Part shown: piece by piece, positions 28,257-37,897 of the stretch
How positions within the stretch are numbered: the first letter of the stretch is position 1
How the letters are laid out: the number at the start of each line of letters is the position of its first letter
Origin: Pseudomonas brenneri
Lineage (GTDB): Bacteria; Pseudomonadota; Gammaproteobacteria; Pseudomonadales; Pseudomonadaceae
Length of the DNA: 64,000 nt
Assembly: GCF_007858285.1 (NCBI RefSeq)
Contig: NZ_VFIL01000005.1
Span: forward strand, 434,001 to 498,000
Direction of reading: 5' to 3'
The notes under the pieces: generated by a model
The model's input: only the letters and a program-made list of their open reading frames with translations
Database searches by the model: none
Told to the model about the DNA's origin: nothing
Program-made: the position numbers and the translations under genes

Positions 28257-29258
28257 TTATTCAATCCCCACCTGGTTGCGCCCATTATGCTTGGCCAGGT
28301 ACAACCCCTTGTCCGCCGCCGAGATCAACTGCCGACAATCGGTCCCCAGCAGTGGCGTCATGGTCGCCAAACCAATGCTGATGGTCAGACTCGCACCATC
28401 GGCCGGGGCTATGTGCGGGATCTTCAGTGCCGCGACGGCCTGGCGCAGTTTCTCGGCCACCAGTCGCGCACCGCCAGGCGAAGTATTGGGCAGCACCAGG
28501 GCAAACTCCTCGCCCCCGTAGCGCGCCGGCAGGTCAGAAGGACGGCTGCTGGCATCGCGAATGGTCGCCGCTACCTTGCGCAATGCTTCGTCACCTTCCA
28601 GGTGGCCAAAGCTGTCGTTGTAGGTCTTGAAGAAGTCCACGTCGATCATCAGCAACGACAACTGGGTCTGGTCACGCATGGCGCGCCGCCATTCCAGCTC
28701 CAGGTACTCGTCGAAGTGCCGGCGGTTGGACAACCCGGTCAAACCGTCGGAATTCATCAAGCGTTGCAGCACCAGATTGGTGTCCAGCAACTGTTGCTGG
28801 CTGACCCGCAGCGCGCGATAGGCCGCGTCCCGCTGCAGCAGGGTCATGTACGAGCGCGAGTGGTAGCGGATGCGCGCCACCAGCTCGATATTGTCTGGCA
28901 GCTTGACCAGGTAGTCATTGGCCCCGGCGGCAAACGCGGCACTCTTGATCAGCGGGTCTTCCTTGGTGGAAAGCACGATGATCGGGATGTTCTGGGTCGC
29001 CGGGTGGTTGCGGTATTCACGCACCAGGGTCAGGCCGTCCAGCCCGGGCATGACCAGGTCCTGCAGGATCACCGTCGGCTTGATGCGGATCGCCTGGGAG
29101 ATGGCCTGGTGGGGATCGGCACAAAAGTGGAAGTCGATATTCTCCTCATGGGCCAGACCGCGCCGCACGGCTTCGCCGATCATCGCCTGGTCGTCGACCA
29201 GCAACACCATGGCGGCGTTTTCATCGGTTTTGAAGTCGTCGAGCTGTAAATCATTCAT
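28257..29258 (-). CDS. wspR: diguanylate cyclase response regulator WspR
   Basis: WspR makes cyclic-di-GMP from two GTP when phosphorylated by WspE. The 333-residue protein has a REC domain with the phospho-acceptor Asp in ILQDLVMPG (about residue 67), a helical linker, and a GGDEF-type domain with signature [12 protein letters not shown]. The inhibitory I-site RPSD is placed five residues before the GGEEF, so product feedback is expected. It is the last gene of the wsp operon, 51 bp after wspF. The arrangement matches P. fluorescens SBW25 and P. aeruginosa. Confidence 0.95.
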   Translation of the reverse strand: MNDLQLDDFKTDENAAMVLLVDDQAMIGEAVRRGLAHEENIDFHFCADPHQAISQAIRIKPTVILQDLVMPGLDGLTLVREYRNHPATQNIPIIVLSTKEDPLIKSAAFAAGANDYLVKLPDNIELVARIRYHSRSYMTLLQRDAAYRALRVSQQQLLDTNLVLQRLMNSDGLTGLSNRRHFDEYLELEWRRAMRDQTQLSLLMIDVDFFKTYNDSFGHLEGDEALRKVAATIRDASSRPSDLPARYGGEEFALVLPNTSPGGARLVAEKLRQAVAALKIPHIAPADGASLTISIGLATMTPLLGTDCRQLISAADKGLYLAKHNGRNQVGIE

Positions 29259-29309
29259 TTGCGGTCACCTGAATTACTACGTGCAGGCCAGGACAGCGAG
29301 TTATATCGG

Positions 29310-30320
29310 TCATTTTGCGAATACCTCCAGCAATCGTGGCGCAATTCTGTCCAATGGGCGAATCTCAACAGCGGCATCAATCGCCGCCGCCGCTTTGGGC
29401 ATGCCGTAAACTGCACAGCTCTGCTGATCCTGAGCGATGGTCAGATAGCCCTGCTGACGCATCAATTTGAGTCCCTGGGCTCCGTCGCGTCCCATGCCGG
29501 TCAGCAATACGCCGACGGCATCGCCGTTCCAGTGGCTGGCGACGCTCTCGAAAAACACGTCGATGGACGGCCGATAAATCTCGTTCACGGGCTCCGCCGT
29601 GTAGGCCAGCGTGCCGTTTTTCAGCAGCCGGATATGATGATTGGTGCCGGCCAGCAATACCACGCCGCTTTGTGGTGGTTCTCCCTCGCGCGCCAGACGC
29701 ACCGGCAGGCCCGAGGCGCTGCTCAGCCACTCGGCCATGCCGGCGGCGAACACCTGATCCACATGCTGCACCAGCACAATGGCTGCCGCAAAGTCCCGAG
29801 GCAAGCCCTTGAGGAGGATTTCCAGCGCCGCCGGACCACCTGCCGAAGAGCCAATGGCCACCAGGCTGCGGCGCTTGCCCGTACTTCGCGGATGCACCGG
29901 TTCGGCCCGCACCCGGCTGCCGCGCTGGCCAATCAGCCAGCCAATGTTGAGGATCTTGCGCAGCAAGGGCGCTGCCGCCTCCTTGGCATCACCAACGCCC
30001 AGCGCCGGGGTGTCCACCACATCCAGCGCGCCATGCCCCATGGCTTCGAACACGCGGCTGACATTCTGCTGGCGATCCACGGTAACGATAACAATAGCGC
30101 ATGGCGTCTCGGCCATGATCTGCCGGGTCGCCTCCACACCATCCATCACCGGCATGATCAGGTCCATCAGGATCAGATCCGGGGTCAACTCGGCGCAGCG
30201 TTGCACGGCTTCCAGGCCATTGGTGGCAACCCACACCACTTCATGGGCCGGCTCGAAGCTCAAGGCCCGACGCAGAGCCTCGACCGCCAGAGGCATGTCA
30301 TTGACGATGGCGATCTTCAT
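29310..30320 (-). CDS. wspF: CheB-like methylesterase WspF
   Basis: This 336-residue protein demethylates WspA and so damps the pathway. It has an N-terminal REC domain with Asp in LILMDLIMPVMDG (about residue 53) and a C-terminal CheB domain with Ser in AIGSSAGGPAAL, His in VLVQHVDQVF and Asp in LLTGMGRDGAQGL. The predicted catalytic triad is complete. In P. fluorescens, loss of WspF activity is the well-known route to the wrinkly-spreader phenotype. Its start overlaps the wspE stop by 4 bp. Confidence 0.95.
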   Translation of the reverse strand: MKIAIVNDMPLAVEALRRALSFEPAHEVVWVATNGLEAVQRCAELTPDLILMDLIMPVMDGVEATRQIMAETPCAIVIVTVDRQQNVSRVFEAMGHGALDVVDTPALGVGDAKEAAAPLLRKILNIGWLIGQRGSRVRAEPVHPRSTGKRRSLVAIGSSAGGPAALEILLKGLPRDFAAAIVLVQHVDQVFAAGMAEWLSSASGLPVRLAREGEPPQSGVVLLAGTNHHIRLLKNGTLAYTAEPVNEIYRPSIDVFFESVASHWNGDAVGVLLTGMGRDGAQGLKLMRQQGYLTIAQDQQSCAVYGMPKAAAAIDAAVEIRPLDRIAPRLLEVFAK

Positions 30321-32605
30321 GCCCGGGCGCCTCCAATCAACTCCACCACTGCGTCCAGCAGGGCATCGTCATGGAAGCTGGCCTTGGCCAGGTAATAATC
30401 GGCACCGGCATCCAGGCCACGACGCCGATCTTCTTCACGATCCTTGTAGGACACCACCATCACCGGCAGCGATTGCAGGCGAGTGTCACGGCGCAACAGT
30501 GTGACCAATTCAATACCGTCCATGCGAGGCATATCAATGTCAGTAATCAGCAGGTCGAAGTCTTCGGAACGCAGAGCATTCCAGCCATCCATGCCATCGA
30601 CGGCGACCGCTACGTCATATCCACGGTTAAGTAATAGCTTGCGCTGCAATTCGCGCACGGTCAGCGAGTCATCTACCACCAGAATGCGCTTGCGCGCGGC
30701 CTCGACGGTTTGCTGGGCGCGCCGGGCAATGCGCTCCAGGCGACCGGTGTTGAGCAACTTGTCCACCGAACGCAGCATGTCCTCGACATCGACGATCAAC
30801 ACCACCGAGCCGTCATCGAGCAGCGCACCGGCAGAAATGTCCTGCACCTTGCCCAGGCGATCGTCCAGCGGCAGCACCACCAGCGTGCGCTCACCGATAA
30901 ACCGCTCCACGGCAATCCCGTACACCGCATCCCGCTCGCGGATCACCACGACCTTGAGGGTGTCCTGACTATTTTGCCCTGGCGGGCGCTGCAACAACTG
31001 GCTGGCTGCGACCAGACCGACATGCCGGCCCTCGTGCCAAAAATGCTGGCGGCCTTCCAATTGCACGATTTCGTCGGGTTCCAGGTCACACATGCGCTCT
31101 ATATGGGCCAGGGGAAAGGCGTAGGCTTCTTCGCCGACTTCAACCACCAGGCTGCGCACTACCGACAAGGTCAGTGGTACTTCCAGGTGAAAGCGGCTGC
31201 CCTGCCCCGCCGTCTGCTCCAGCACCACTGCACCGCGCAATTGGCGGACCATGTGCTGCACCGCATCCAGGCCGACGCCGCGTCCGGAGACCTCAGTAAC
31301 CTTGTCGCGCAGGCTGAAGCCCGGCAGGAACAGGAACGTCAACAGTTCCTCTTCGCTCAAGCGCAAGGCTGTTTCCAGCGGCGAGAGGTTGCGTTCGACA
31401 ATACTGGCGCGCAGGCGTTCCAGGTCGACACCGTTGCCGTCATCGCTCAACTCCAGCACCAGCAGACCCGCCTGGTGCGAGGCGCGCAGGCGGATCAGGC
31501 CCTCGGCCGGCTTGCCCGCCAGCAGGCGCTGCTCGGGCATCTCGATGCCGTGATCGACGGCATTGCGCAACAAATGGGTCAGCGGCGCTTCAAGTTTTTC
31601 CAGTACATCGCGGTCAACCTGGGTCTTCTCGCCCTCGATTTCCAGACGCACTTGCTTGCCCAGGCTGCGGCCCAGGTCGCGCACCATACGCACCTGCCCC
31701 GCCAGCACATCGGCAAACGGCCGCATCCGGCACGCCAGCGCCGTGTCATACAGCACCTGGGCGCGTTGCCCGGCCTGCCAGCCGAACTCATCGAGCTCGG
31801 CGGTCTTTTCTGCCAGCAGCAACTGCGCTTCGCTCAGCAGGCGGCGGGCGTCGGCCAGGGCTTCCTGGGCTTCGAGGTTCAAGTCGAGGGTCTTGAGCTG
31901 CCCATCGAGGTTATCCAGGGCCCGGGCGCCGTTGCTTTGGATACGCTTGAGGCGTTGCAGGCTGGACAGGTACGGCTTGAGCCGCTGGGTTTCCACCAGG
32001 GATTTGCTGGACAGGTCCAACAGACTGTTCAAGCGCTCGGCCGTGACCCGCAAGACGCGCTCGCCACCTTCGGTCATGTGTTTGCTCTGGCGTGGCGCAT
32101 CACTGTGGATGGGCGCAGCAGCCTCCGGCTCCAGGGGCAGTAACAGCGATTCCTCAAGGGACGGCAGCGGTTGCGGAATAGGTGCGGGCGCAGGCACAAC
32201 CTTGGCGGTCGGCTGTGACGGATCGAGCAAGCGCTCCATCAGCGCCACATACGCCTCGATATCGGCCGGGCCCACGGTATTGCCCGGCGTGGCGATGCGC
32301 ATCAGCAGGTCAGTGCCCTGCAACAATGCGTCGATATGTTCGGGTTGCAGGTAGAGCCGGCTCTCCTGGGCGCTGACCAGGCAGTCTTCCATCACGTGGG
32401 CCACGCTGACGCCAGCGTCGACCCCGACAATCCGCGCCGCGCCCTTGAGCGAATGTGCCGCACGCATGCAGGCTTCAAGCTGATCGGCCTGGGTCGGGTT
32501 GCGTTCCAGGGCCAGCAGGCCGGCGCTGAGCACCTGGGTCTGGGCATCGGCTTCCAGGCTGAACAGCTCCAGCAGCGAGGCATCGCGCATCTGGTCGGGG
32601 GTCAT
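30317..32605 (-). CDS. wspE: hybrid CheA/CheY histidine kinase WspE
   Basis: This 762-residue kinase phosphorylates WspR and WspF in response to WspA. In order: an Hpt domain with the phospho-His in AAHSLKGAARIVG (residue 51); a dimerisation/linker region; a CheA-type ATPase (LRNAVDHGIEMPEQR, GRGVGLDAVQHMV); a CheW-like domain; and a C-terminal REC domain with RILVVDDSLTVREL and ITDIDMPRMDG. The fusion of CheA to a REC domain is the expected WspE architecture. Both ends overlap neighbours by 4 bp. Confidence 0.95.
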   Translation of the reverse strand: MTPDQMRDASLLELFSLEADAQTQVLSAGLLALERNPTQADQLEACMRAAHSLKGAARIVGVDAGVSVAHVMEDCLVSAQESRLYLQPEHIDALLQGTDLLMRIATPGNTVGPADIEAYVALMERLLDPSQPTAKVVPAPAPIPQPLPSLEESLLLPLEPEAAAPIHSDAPRQSKHMTEGGERVLRVTAERLNSLLDLSSKSLVETQRLKPYLSSLQRLKRIQSNGARALDNLDGQLKTLDLNLEAQEALADARRLLSEAQLLLAEKTAELDEFGWQAGQRAQVLYDTALACRMRPFADVLAGQVRMVRDLGRSLGKQVRLEIEGEKTQVDRDVLEKLEAPLTHLLRNAVDHGIEMPEQRLLAGKPAEGLIRLRASHQAGLLVLELSDDGNGVDLERLRASIVERNLSPLETALRLSEEELLTFLFLPGFSLRDKVTEVSGRGVGLDAVQHMVRQLRGAVVLEQTAGQGSRFHLEVPLTLSVVRSLVVEVGEEAYAFPLAHIERMCDLEPDEIVQLEGRQHFWHEGRHVGLVAASQLLQRPPGQNSQDTLKVVVIRERDAVYGIAVERFIGERTLVVLPLDDRLGKVQDISAGALLDDGSVVLIVDVEDMLRSVDKLLNTGRLERIARRAQQTVEAARKRILVVDDSLTVRELQRKLLLNRGYDVAVAVDGMDGWNALRSEDFDLLITDIDMPRMDGIELVTLLRRDTRLQSLPVMVVSYKDREEDRRRGLDAGADYYLAKASFHDDALLDAVVELIGGARA

Positions 32606-33300
32606 GTGAGGCTCCGGGTCACGGCAGACAACAGTTGCGCCTCGTCCAGCCAGCGCAGGCTGCGGCCCTTGAACTGCAACACGCCCTGGGTGTAGCGCGC
32701 ACTGGCCTGGGTACCGGAGGCAGACGCCGCGCTGAGGGTGCGCTCATCAATGGCATGGATGCCATCCACTTCATCCACCGGCACCACCACCGGCCCATCC
32801 TGCGCAGCGATGATCAACATGCGCGGCATGATCCGCCCGCCACTGGGGCCGCCGGCGGTGCTGTCGAGCCCGAGCAACTCCACCAGGGACAAGCAAGCCA
32901 CCAGTGCTCCGCGCACATTGGCAACCCCGAGCAGCGCCCGGGAGCGCTGGTGGGGCAAGGAATGGATCGGCTGCAACGGCGCCACTTCCACCAGGCAACG
33001 GGTGGCGATGCCCAGCCACTCCTCGCCCAGGCGGAACATCAGCAATGAACGGGTGGCGATCTCATCGTCGGCTTCTGTGCTGGCGTTGGGGTGACGGTCT
33101 TCCTGCTGCAAGGCGTAACGATCCAGCAGGCGAGTGGCCGCTGCGGAATACACCGCACAGTTGCGGCAGTGGATATGCTCGGCCAGCAACGGGCAGGATT
33201 TATCGCCATGGATCCCAATGCGGTTCCAGCAATCGTCGATGGCCTGGGTATCGGCTACCGTCAGGTCCAGGTCGGTGTCCGGGGATGCGGAGCTACTCAT
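32602..33300 (-). CDS. wspD: CheW-like scaffold WspD
   Basis: This 232-residue protein has an N-terminal region (DLTVADTQAIDDCWNRIGIHGDKSCPLLAEHIHCRNC-like, with a short Cys/His cluster) and a C-terminal CheW domain (MFRLGEEWLGIATRCLVEVAP, LLGVANVRGALVACLSL, RTLSAASASG). It should link WspA receptor signalling to WspE. Overlaps of 4 bp join it to wspC and wspE. Confidence 0.93.
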   Translation of the reverse strand: MSSSASPDTDLDLTVADTQAIDDCWNRIGIHGDKSCPLLAEHIHCRNCAVYSAAATRLLDRYALQQEDRHPNASTEADDEIATRSLLMFRLGEEWLGIATRCLVEVAPLQPIHSLPHQRSRALLGVANVRGALVACLSLVELLGLDSTAGGPSGGRIMPRMLIIAAQDGPVVVPVDEVDGIHAIDERTLSAASASGTQASARYTQGVLQFKGRSLRWLDEAQLLSAVTRSLT

Positions 33301-34562
33301 CGTTTACGCTCACTGTCAGCGGCTCGCTCGCTACGGGCGGCACGGGCTTGCAAGCGCCGTGCCCCCGCCGTATCGCCCTGGGACTCCAGCAACGCGGCCA
33401 GGTGCATCAAGGCCTGCGGATGCTGGGGTTCCAGGTACAAGGCTTTTCGATAATACCCCTGGGCTTCCAGGGCGCTACCCGCCACATCACTGAGCAAGCC
33501 CAGCCAGTAGAACACCTGGGCCGCCGGTGGATGGTTCTGCAGGTAGCGCTCGCAGGCAGCACGGGCCTCAAGGCTTTTGCCTTCATTGGCCAGGGTCGCG
33601 ATCTGACCAAGCAGATCGGCGGCATCCGAGTGCTCGGGCGCAGGCTTGATCGGTACCACCGGCGCCGCGAATGCACTGAACGGTCGGGGTTTGGTGGGGA
33701 TCGGTGCAGCACTGCGCTGGGGTACCGGAGGCGGTATTGGGGCAAAGACCGGCTCAGGCGCGACTTCGGCATGACGACTGAAGGCAAACGACTGCGGCAC
33801 ACCAATCGAGCGCATGCCCAGGCGCCCCAGCAGGCTGCCTTCGGCTGGGCCGATAAACAGCACACCCTCAACGTGAGTCAGGCCCTTGAGCACTTCAAAC
33901 ACCTGCTTCTGGGTTGGCTGATCGAAGTAGATCAACAGGTTGCGGCAAAACACGAAATCATAGGTCGGCTCATTGGCCAGCAATTGCGGGTCCAGCAGGT
34001 TACCCACTTGCAGCCGCACCTGTTCACGCACCCGGTCGGCGACGTGGTAGCCGTCCTCCTCAGCGCAAAAGTGCCGCTCACGAAACTCAAGGTCCTGGCC
34101 ACGAAAGGAATTCTTGCCATACACCCCGCGCCGCGCCCGCTCCACCGACAGGGGGCTGACGTCCATGCCTTGCACCTTGAACTGGTGTGGCGAAAGGCCC
34201 GCATCGAGCAGGGCCATGGCGATGGAATAGGGTTCCTCACCGGTAGAGCACGGCAGGCTGAGAATGCGCAAGGCGCGCATGTGCTTGATCTCGCCCAGCC
34301 GCGTCACCGCCAGCCGCGCCAGGGTGGCAAAGGACTCGGGATAACGGAAAAACCAGGTCTCGGGGACGATGACCGCTTCGATCAGCGCCTGCTGTTCCTC
34401 ACCGCTGGTTTGCAGGCGCTGCCAGTACTGATCGGCACTCAGCCCCTGCAACGCCTGGCTGCGCTGGCGCACGGCACGCTCGATAATCGCTTCGCCCACC
34501 GAGGCGACGTCCAGGCCGATGCGCTCCTTGAGGAAGTCGAAAAAACGTTGGTCATTGCTCAT
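33297..34562 (-). CDS. wspC: CheR-like methyltransferase WspC with TPR tail
   Basis: This 421-residue protein methylates WspA using SAM. The N-terminal helical domain (FFDFLKERIGLDV) is followed by the CheR fold, with VPETWFFRYPESF, SLPCSTGEEPYSIAM and CRNLLIYFD. The C-terminal third, about residues 310-420, has tetratricopeptide repeats (AARAACERYLQNHPPAAQVFYWLGLL and ALYLEPQHPQALMHLAALLESQGD). It overlaps both wspB and wspD by 4 bp. Confidence 0.95.
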   Translation of the reverse strand: MSNDQRFFDFLKERIGLDVASVGEAIIERAVRQRSQALQGLSADQYWQRLQTSGEEQQALIEAVIVPETWFFRYPESFATLARLAVTRLGEIKHMRALRILSLPCSTGEEPYSIAMALLDAGLSPHQFKVQGMDVSPLSVERARRGVYGKNSFRGQDLEFRERHFCAEEDGYHVADRVREQVRLQVGNLLDPQLLANEPTYDFVFCRNLLIYFDQPTQKQVFEVLKGLTHVEGVLFIGPAEGSLLGRLGMRSIGVPQSFAFSRHAEVAPEPVFAPIPPPVPQRSAAPIPTKPRPFSAFAAPVVPIKPAPEHSDAADLLGQIATLANEGKSLEARAACERYLQNHPPAAQVFYWLGLLSDVAGSALEAQGYYRKALYLEPQHPQALMHLAALLESQGDTAGARRLQARAARSERAADSERKR

Positions 34563-35083
34563 CTCGCCTCCCCAACGCTCAGGTCGGGGGCAAACAGCAA
34601 GGCGCGGACCTCGGCGGTGAGCAAGTCACCCACCCCGATCCACTGCATCAGCCCCCGTTCGTCTTCGCGCACCGGCCCCAGGTAGGGCGCCTGGCGATTA
34701 TCCAGGCCATAGGCCTGGAAATCCGCCGGATCGCAGCGCAGGGTGTCAGTGGCCTGTTCGAGGATCAGCCCCAGCCAACGCGACTCCAGCCAGGTTTCAG
34801 GCTGATAGTTGACCAGCACCAGCCGCGTACTGGTGCGGGCCTGGGCCAGCGTGCCAAAGGTCAGGGCGCTGAGGTCGATCACCGGCACCATGTTGCCGCG
34901 ATGGGCAAAGATCCCGGCGACCCACATCGGCGCATGGGCGATGGGCTTGAGCGGCAGGCGCGGCAACACCTCGGCCACTTCCGTGGCCTTGAGGGCGTAG
35001 CGCTCGCTGCCGATATGAAACACCAGGAACAAGGCTTTTTTGGCTGCCGTCACGGCGCCGCGTTTCGCCGCTGGATCACTCAT
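34559..35083 (-). CDS. wspB: CheW-like scaffold WspB
   Basis: This 174-residue CheW-domain protein (LVFHIGSERYALKATEVAEVLP, PMWVAGIFAHRGNMVPVIDL, RLVLVNYQPE) couples receptor to kinase. Its ATG shares the A of the wspA TGA stop (TGATG). The C-terminus ends FAPDLSVGEAR. A second CheW (WspD) follows in the same operon, as usual for Wsp. Confidence 0.93.
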   Translation of the reverse strand: MSDPAAKRGAVTAAKKALFLVFHIGSERYALKATEVAEVLPRLPLKPIAHAPMWVAGIFAHRGNMVPVIDLSALTFGTLAQARTSTRLVLVNYQPETWLESRWLGLILEQATDTLRCDPADFQAYGLDNRQAPYLGPVREDERGLMQWIGVGDLLTAEVRALLFAPDLSVGEAR

Positions 35084-36705
35084 CAGACTTTGAAACGCGA
35101 CACGCCGCTGCGCAGACCGACCGCAACCTGGCTCAATTCATCAATGGCAAAGCTGGCCTGGCGCAGGGACTCCACGGTCTGGCTGCTGGCATCGCCCAAC
35201 TGCACCAGCGCATGGTTGATCTGCTCGGCACCGGTAGCCTGGGCCTGCATGCCCTCGTTGACCATCAGCACGCGCGGCGCCAGGGCCTGCACCTGGTGGA
35301 TGATCTGCGACAGTTGCTCGCCCACTTGCTGCACTTCGAACATGCCGCGACGCACTTCTTCGGAGAATTTGTCCATGCCCATCACGCCGGCCGATACCGC
35401 CGACTGGATCTCGCGCACCATCTGTTCGATGTCATAGGTCGCCACGGCGGTCTGGTCGGCCAGGCGCCGCACTTCAGTGGCAACCACGGCAAAGCCGCGT
35501 CCATATTCACCGGCCTTCTCGGCCTCGATGGCGGCGTTGAGGGACAGCAGGTTGGTCTGGTCGGCCACTTTGACGATGGTCACCACCACTTGGTTGATGT
35601 TGCCGGCCTTCTCATTGAGGATCGCCAGCTTGGCATTGACCAGATCGGCGGCGCCCATCACCGAGTGCATGGTTTCTTCCATGCGGGCCAGGCCTTGCTG
35701 GCCGGAACCGGCGGCAACCGAGGCCTGGTCGGCGGCGGTGGACACTTCGGTCATGGTGCGCACCAGGTCCTTGGACGTGGCGGCGATTTCCCGCGAAGTG
35801 GCGCCGATTTCGGTGGTGGTGGCCGCCGTTTCGGTGGCGGTCGCCTGTTGCTGCTTGGAGGTGGCGGCAATTTCGGTCACCGAGGTGGTGACCTGCACCG
35901 ACGAACGCTGGGCCTGGGATACCAGGGCAGTCAGCTCGGTCATCATGTCGTTGAAGCCGGTCTCGACCGCGCCGAATTCGTCCTTGCGCTCCAGGTTCAG
36001 ACGCTTGCTCAGGTCGCCGGTGCGCATGGTTTCGAGGATATCGACGATGCGTTTCATCGGCGCCATGATTGCGCGCATCAGCAGCAGCCCGCACAGGGCG
36101 GCGGCGAGGACTGCCAGGAGCAGCGAAACGCCCATGCTGATTTTCGCCGCAGCCACGGCGTCATCGATGGCGGCGGTGGCTTCATCCGCGACCTTTTTGT
36201 TCTCGTTGATGATGTCGTTGAGCTTCAAGCGCCCTGCGGTCCAGGCCGGGGTCAGTTGCTCGTCGAACATCTTGACGGCCTCGGTTTCCTTATTGGCCAT
36301 GTGCAATTCCAGCACCTGGGCCAGCACCTTGTTGTAGTTCTGGTGCAGGGCTTCGAAGGTATCGAACTCGGTGCGATCCTGATCGAGATTGATCGTACTG
36401 GCATAACTGGCCATGTGCTGCTCAAGGCGCTGCTCAAACGACTTGTATTCCTGCTTGTCGGCGTCAGAAACCCCCAGGTGCTCACGCAACCCGATCAGTT
36501 CCTGAGTCTGCAGGTAGCTGTCGACCCAGGCGCTGCGGATCATCGAACTGAAAAACACCCCTGGCACTGCGTCGTCGCGCACCTGGTTTTCACTCGCTTC
36601 AATCTTCAGCAACCGTGAGTACGAGACCACAACCATCAGCAGCATGATGGCGATAATGACCGCAAAGCTCGCCAAGATGCGTTGGCGCAAGGTCCAGTTC
36701 TTCAC
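35083..36705 (-). CDS. wspA: methyl-accepting surface sensor WspA
   Basis: This 540-residue membrane receptor starts the Wsp pathway, which senses surface contact. It has a first membrane helix ([20 protein letters not shown], residues ~10-29), a periplasmic four-helix-bundle domain, a second helix ([18 protein letters not shown], near 192-210), a HAMP domain, and a cytoplasmic coiled coil whose hairpin tip is [24 protein letters not shown]. No C-terminal CheR/CheB docking pentapeptide is visible. It is the first gene of the operon. Confidence 0.95.
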   Translation of the reverse strand: MKNWTLRQRILASFAVIIAIMLLMVVVSYSRLLKIEASENQVRDDAVPGVFFSSMIRSAWVDSYLQTQELIGLREHLGVSDADKQEYKSFEQRLEQHMASYASTINLDQDRTEFDTFEALHQNYNKVLAQVLELHMANKETEAVKMFDEQLTPAWTAGRLKLNDIINENKKVADEATAAIDDAVAAAKISMGVSLLLAVLAAALCGLLLMRAIMAPMKRIVDILETMRTGDLSKRLNLERKDEFGAVETGFNDMMTELTALVSQAQRSSVQVTTSVTEIAATSKQQQATATETAATTTEIGATSREIAATSKDLVRTMTEVSTAADQASVAAGSGQQGLARMEETMHSVMGAADLVNAKLAILNEKAGNINQVVVTIVKVADQTNLLSLNAAIEAEKAGEYGRGFAVVATEVRRLADQTAVATYDIEQMVREIQSAVSAGVMGMDKFSEEVRRGMFEVQQVGEQLSQIIHQVQALAPRVLMVNEGMQAQATGAEQINHALVQLGDASSQTVESLRQASFAIDELSQVAVGLRSGVSRFKV

Positions 36706-36799
36706 AGTATTTCCTCAAGGGCCGATCAAATGCCGAGGAGTATAGCTGAGGCAGTGCCATCATTTATCAATGGGTTGTGGGCCAGTTCTCAAGGAATAC

Positions 36800-36834
36800 A
36801 AAAACACCCCGCAGCGCAGGCGCATACGGGGTGT
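36800..36834 (-). terminator. terminator after the DUF533 gene
   Basis: ACACCCCG (36804-36811) pairs with CGGGGTGT (36827-36834). In the minus direction TTTTTGTATTCC follows. It also separates the DUF533 gene from the wspA promoter. Confidence 0.75.
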
Positions 36835-36853
36835 CGGTAGAGCATGCTGCCGT

Positions 36854-37564
36854 TCACACGGTGGCTTGGCGCACCTGTTTTTCCAACTCGGCCTTGAGGC
36901 CGGGTTCCAGCTTGAGTTGACGGGCCAGCTCGTCGAGGTAGGACTTCTCCATGAAGTTCTCTTCGTCCACCAGCATGACGCTGGCGATGTACATTTCGGC
37001 GGCCATTTCCGGCGTGCTCGCGGCGCGGGCCACATCCGTGGGGTCCAGGGGTTTGTTAAGTTCGGCATGCAGCCAGTGCTGCAGTTCCTGGTCATTGTCC
37101 AGCTTGACGAACTCACCTTCGATCAAGGCGCGCTCGCGCTCGTCCACATGACCATCGGCCTTGGCGGCAGCCACCAGGGCCTTGAGGATGGCCTGGCTAT
37201 GCAGCTCGACCTGGGCCGGTGGCAGGCGGTCGAGGGTCTGTGGCTCGCCTTTTGGCGCGCCGGCCTGCTGGGCCTGCCAATTGCCATAGGCCTTGTAGGC
37301 AATCACGCCTAACGCAGCAAGACCACCATAGGTGAGGGCTTTACCGCCAAACTTGCGGGCTTTTTTATTGCCCAGCAACAAGCCCATGGCCCCGGCGGCC
37401 AATGCCCCGCCACCCGCGCCGCCCAACAGGCTGCCAAGGCCGCCACCACCGAGCAGGCCGCCGAGTGCACCTTTATCATCGCCTTTACGTTGACCGCCAG
37501 CCTTGTTTTGCAGCATGTCCTGGCCGGACTTGAGCAACTGATCAAGCAATCCACGGGTATTCAT
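36854..37564 (-). CDS. DUF533 / TerB-like membrane-associated protein
   Basis: This 236-residue protein resembles YebE and the TerB-fold DUF533 family. The N-terminus has LDQLLKSGQDMLQNK, then a glycine-rich, hydrophobic stretch (GGLLGGGGLGSLLGGAGGGALAAGAMGLLLG, positions 37360-37470) and a possible membrane helix (LTYGGLAALGVIAYKAYG). The C-terminal domain, from about residue 120, is TerB-like: LKALVAAAKADGHVDERERALIEGE, ending LKAELEKQVRQATV. Function is unknown; related genes respond to envelope stress. A start at 37564 gives a normal N-terminus. It lies upstream of wspA on the same strand but is separated by a terminator. Confidence 0.85.
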   Translation of the reverse strand: MNTRGLLDQLLKSGQDMLQNKAGGQRKGDDKGALGGLLGGGGLGSLLGGAGGGALAAGAMGLLLGNKKARKFGGKALTYGGLAALGVIAYKAYGNWQAQQAGAPKGEPQTLDRLPPAQVELHSQAILKALVAAAKADGHVDERERALIEGEFVKLDNDQELQHWLHAELNKPLDPTDVARAASTPEMAAEMYIASVMLVDEENFMEKSYLDELARQLKLEPGLKAELEKQVRQATV

Positions 37565-37897
37565 TCATAGCCTCCAGAGACTTGGGTTCATAGGATCAAT
37601 AGGCTCTCAGCGTAAAACTAAGTGCCAATATTCCTGGATATAGAGTGCTTCCAGATGTAACTCAACTGGGGTTGGGGTTGGGTACATATCCCCCTTTACC
37701 CCCCTGCTGACACGTCTTGTTTCATATGCAACGCCATCATCCCGCTATCAATCAATTTTCCTTCCCCATCGAACCCCTTAAGCTATCGGGTATCTGTTTA
37801 AAGTCCGCTGCGTTTGGCCGAAGGCATGTCCGAACCGTTATTTCTGATCCAGCACGCGCCAGGAACGGCACGGGATTGCTCACCACAGGTTGTATTT
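37565..37897. other. 333-bp intergenic region with no gene seen
   Basis: It contains the divergent promoters of the DUF533 gene and opgD. Notable are alternating G runs at 37668-37682 (GGGGTTGGGGTTGGG) followed 7 bp later by C runs at 37690-37704 (CCCCC-TTTA-CCCCCC), and a GAACCC-N16-TCTGT motif at 37771-37797. No supported ORF was found. Confidence 0.6.
37771..37797 (+). promoter_or_regulatory. weak candidate AlgU-type promoter of opgD
   Basis: GAACCC (37771-37776) and TCTGT (37793-37797) are 16 bp apart, resembling GAACTT-N16-TCTGA. The match is partial, so confidence is low. Confidence 0.3.
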
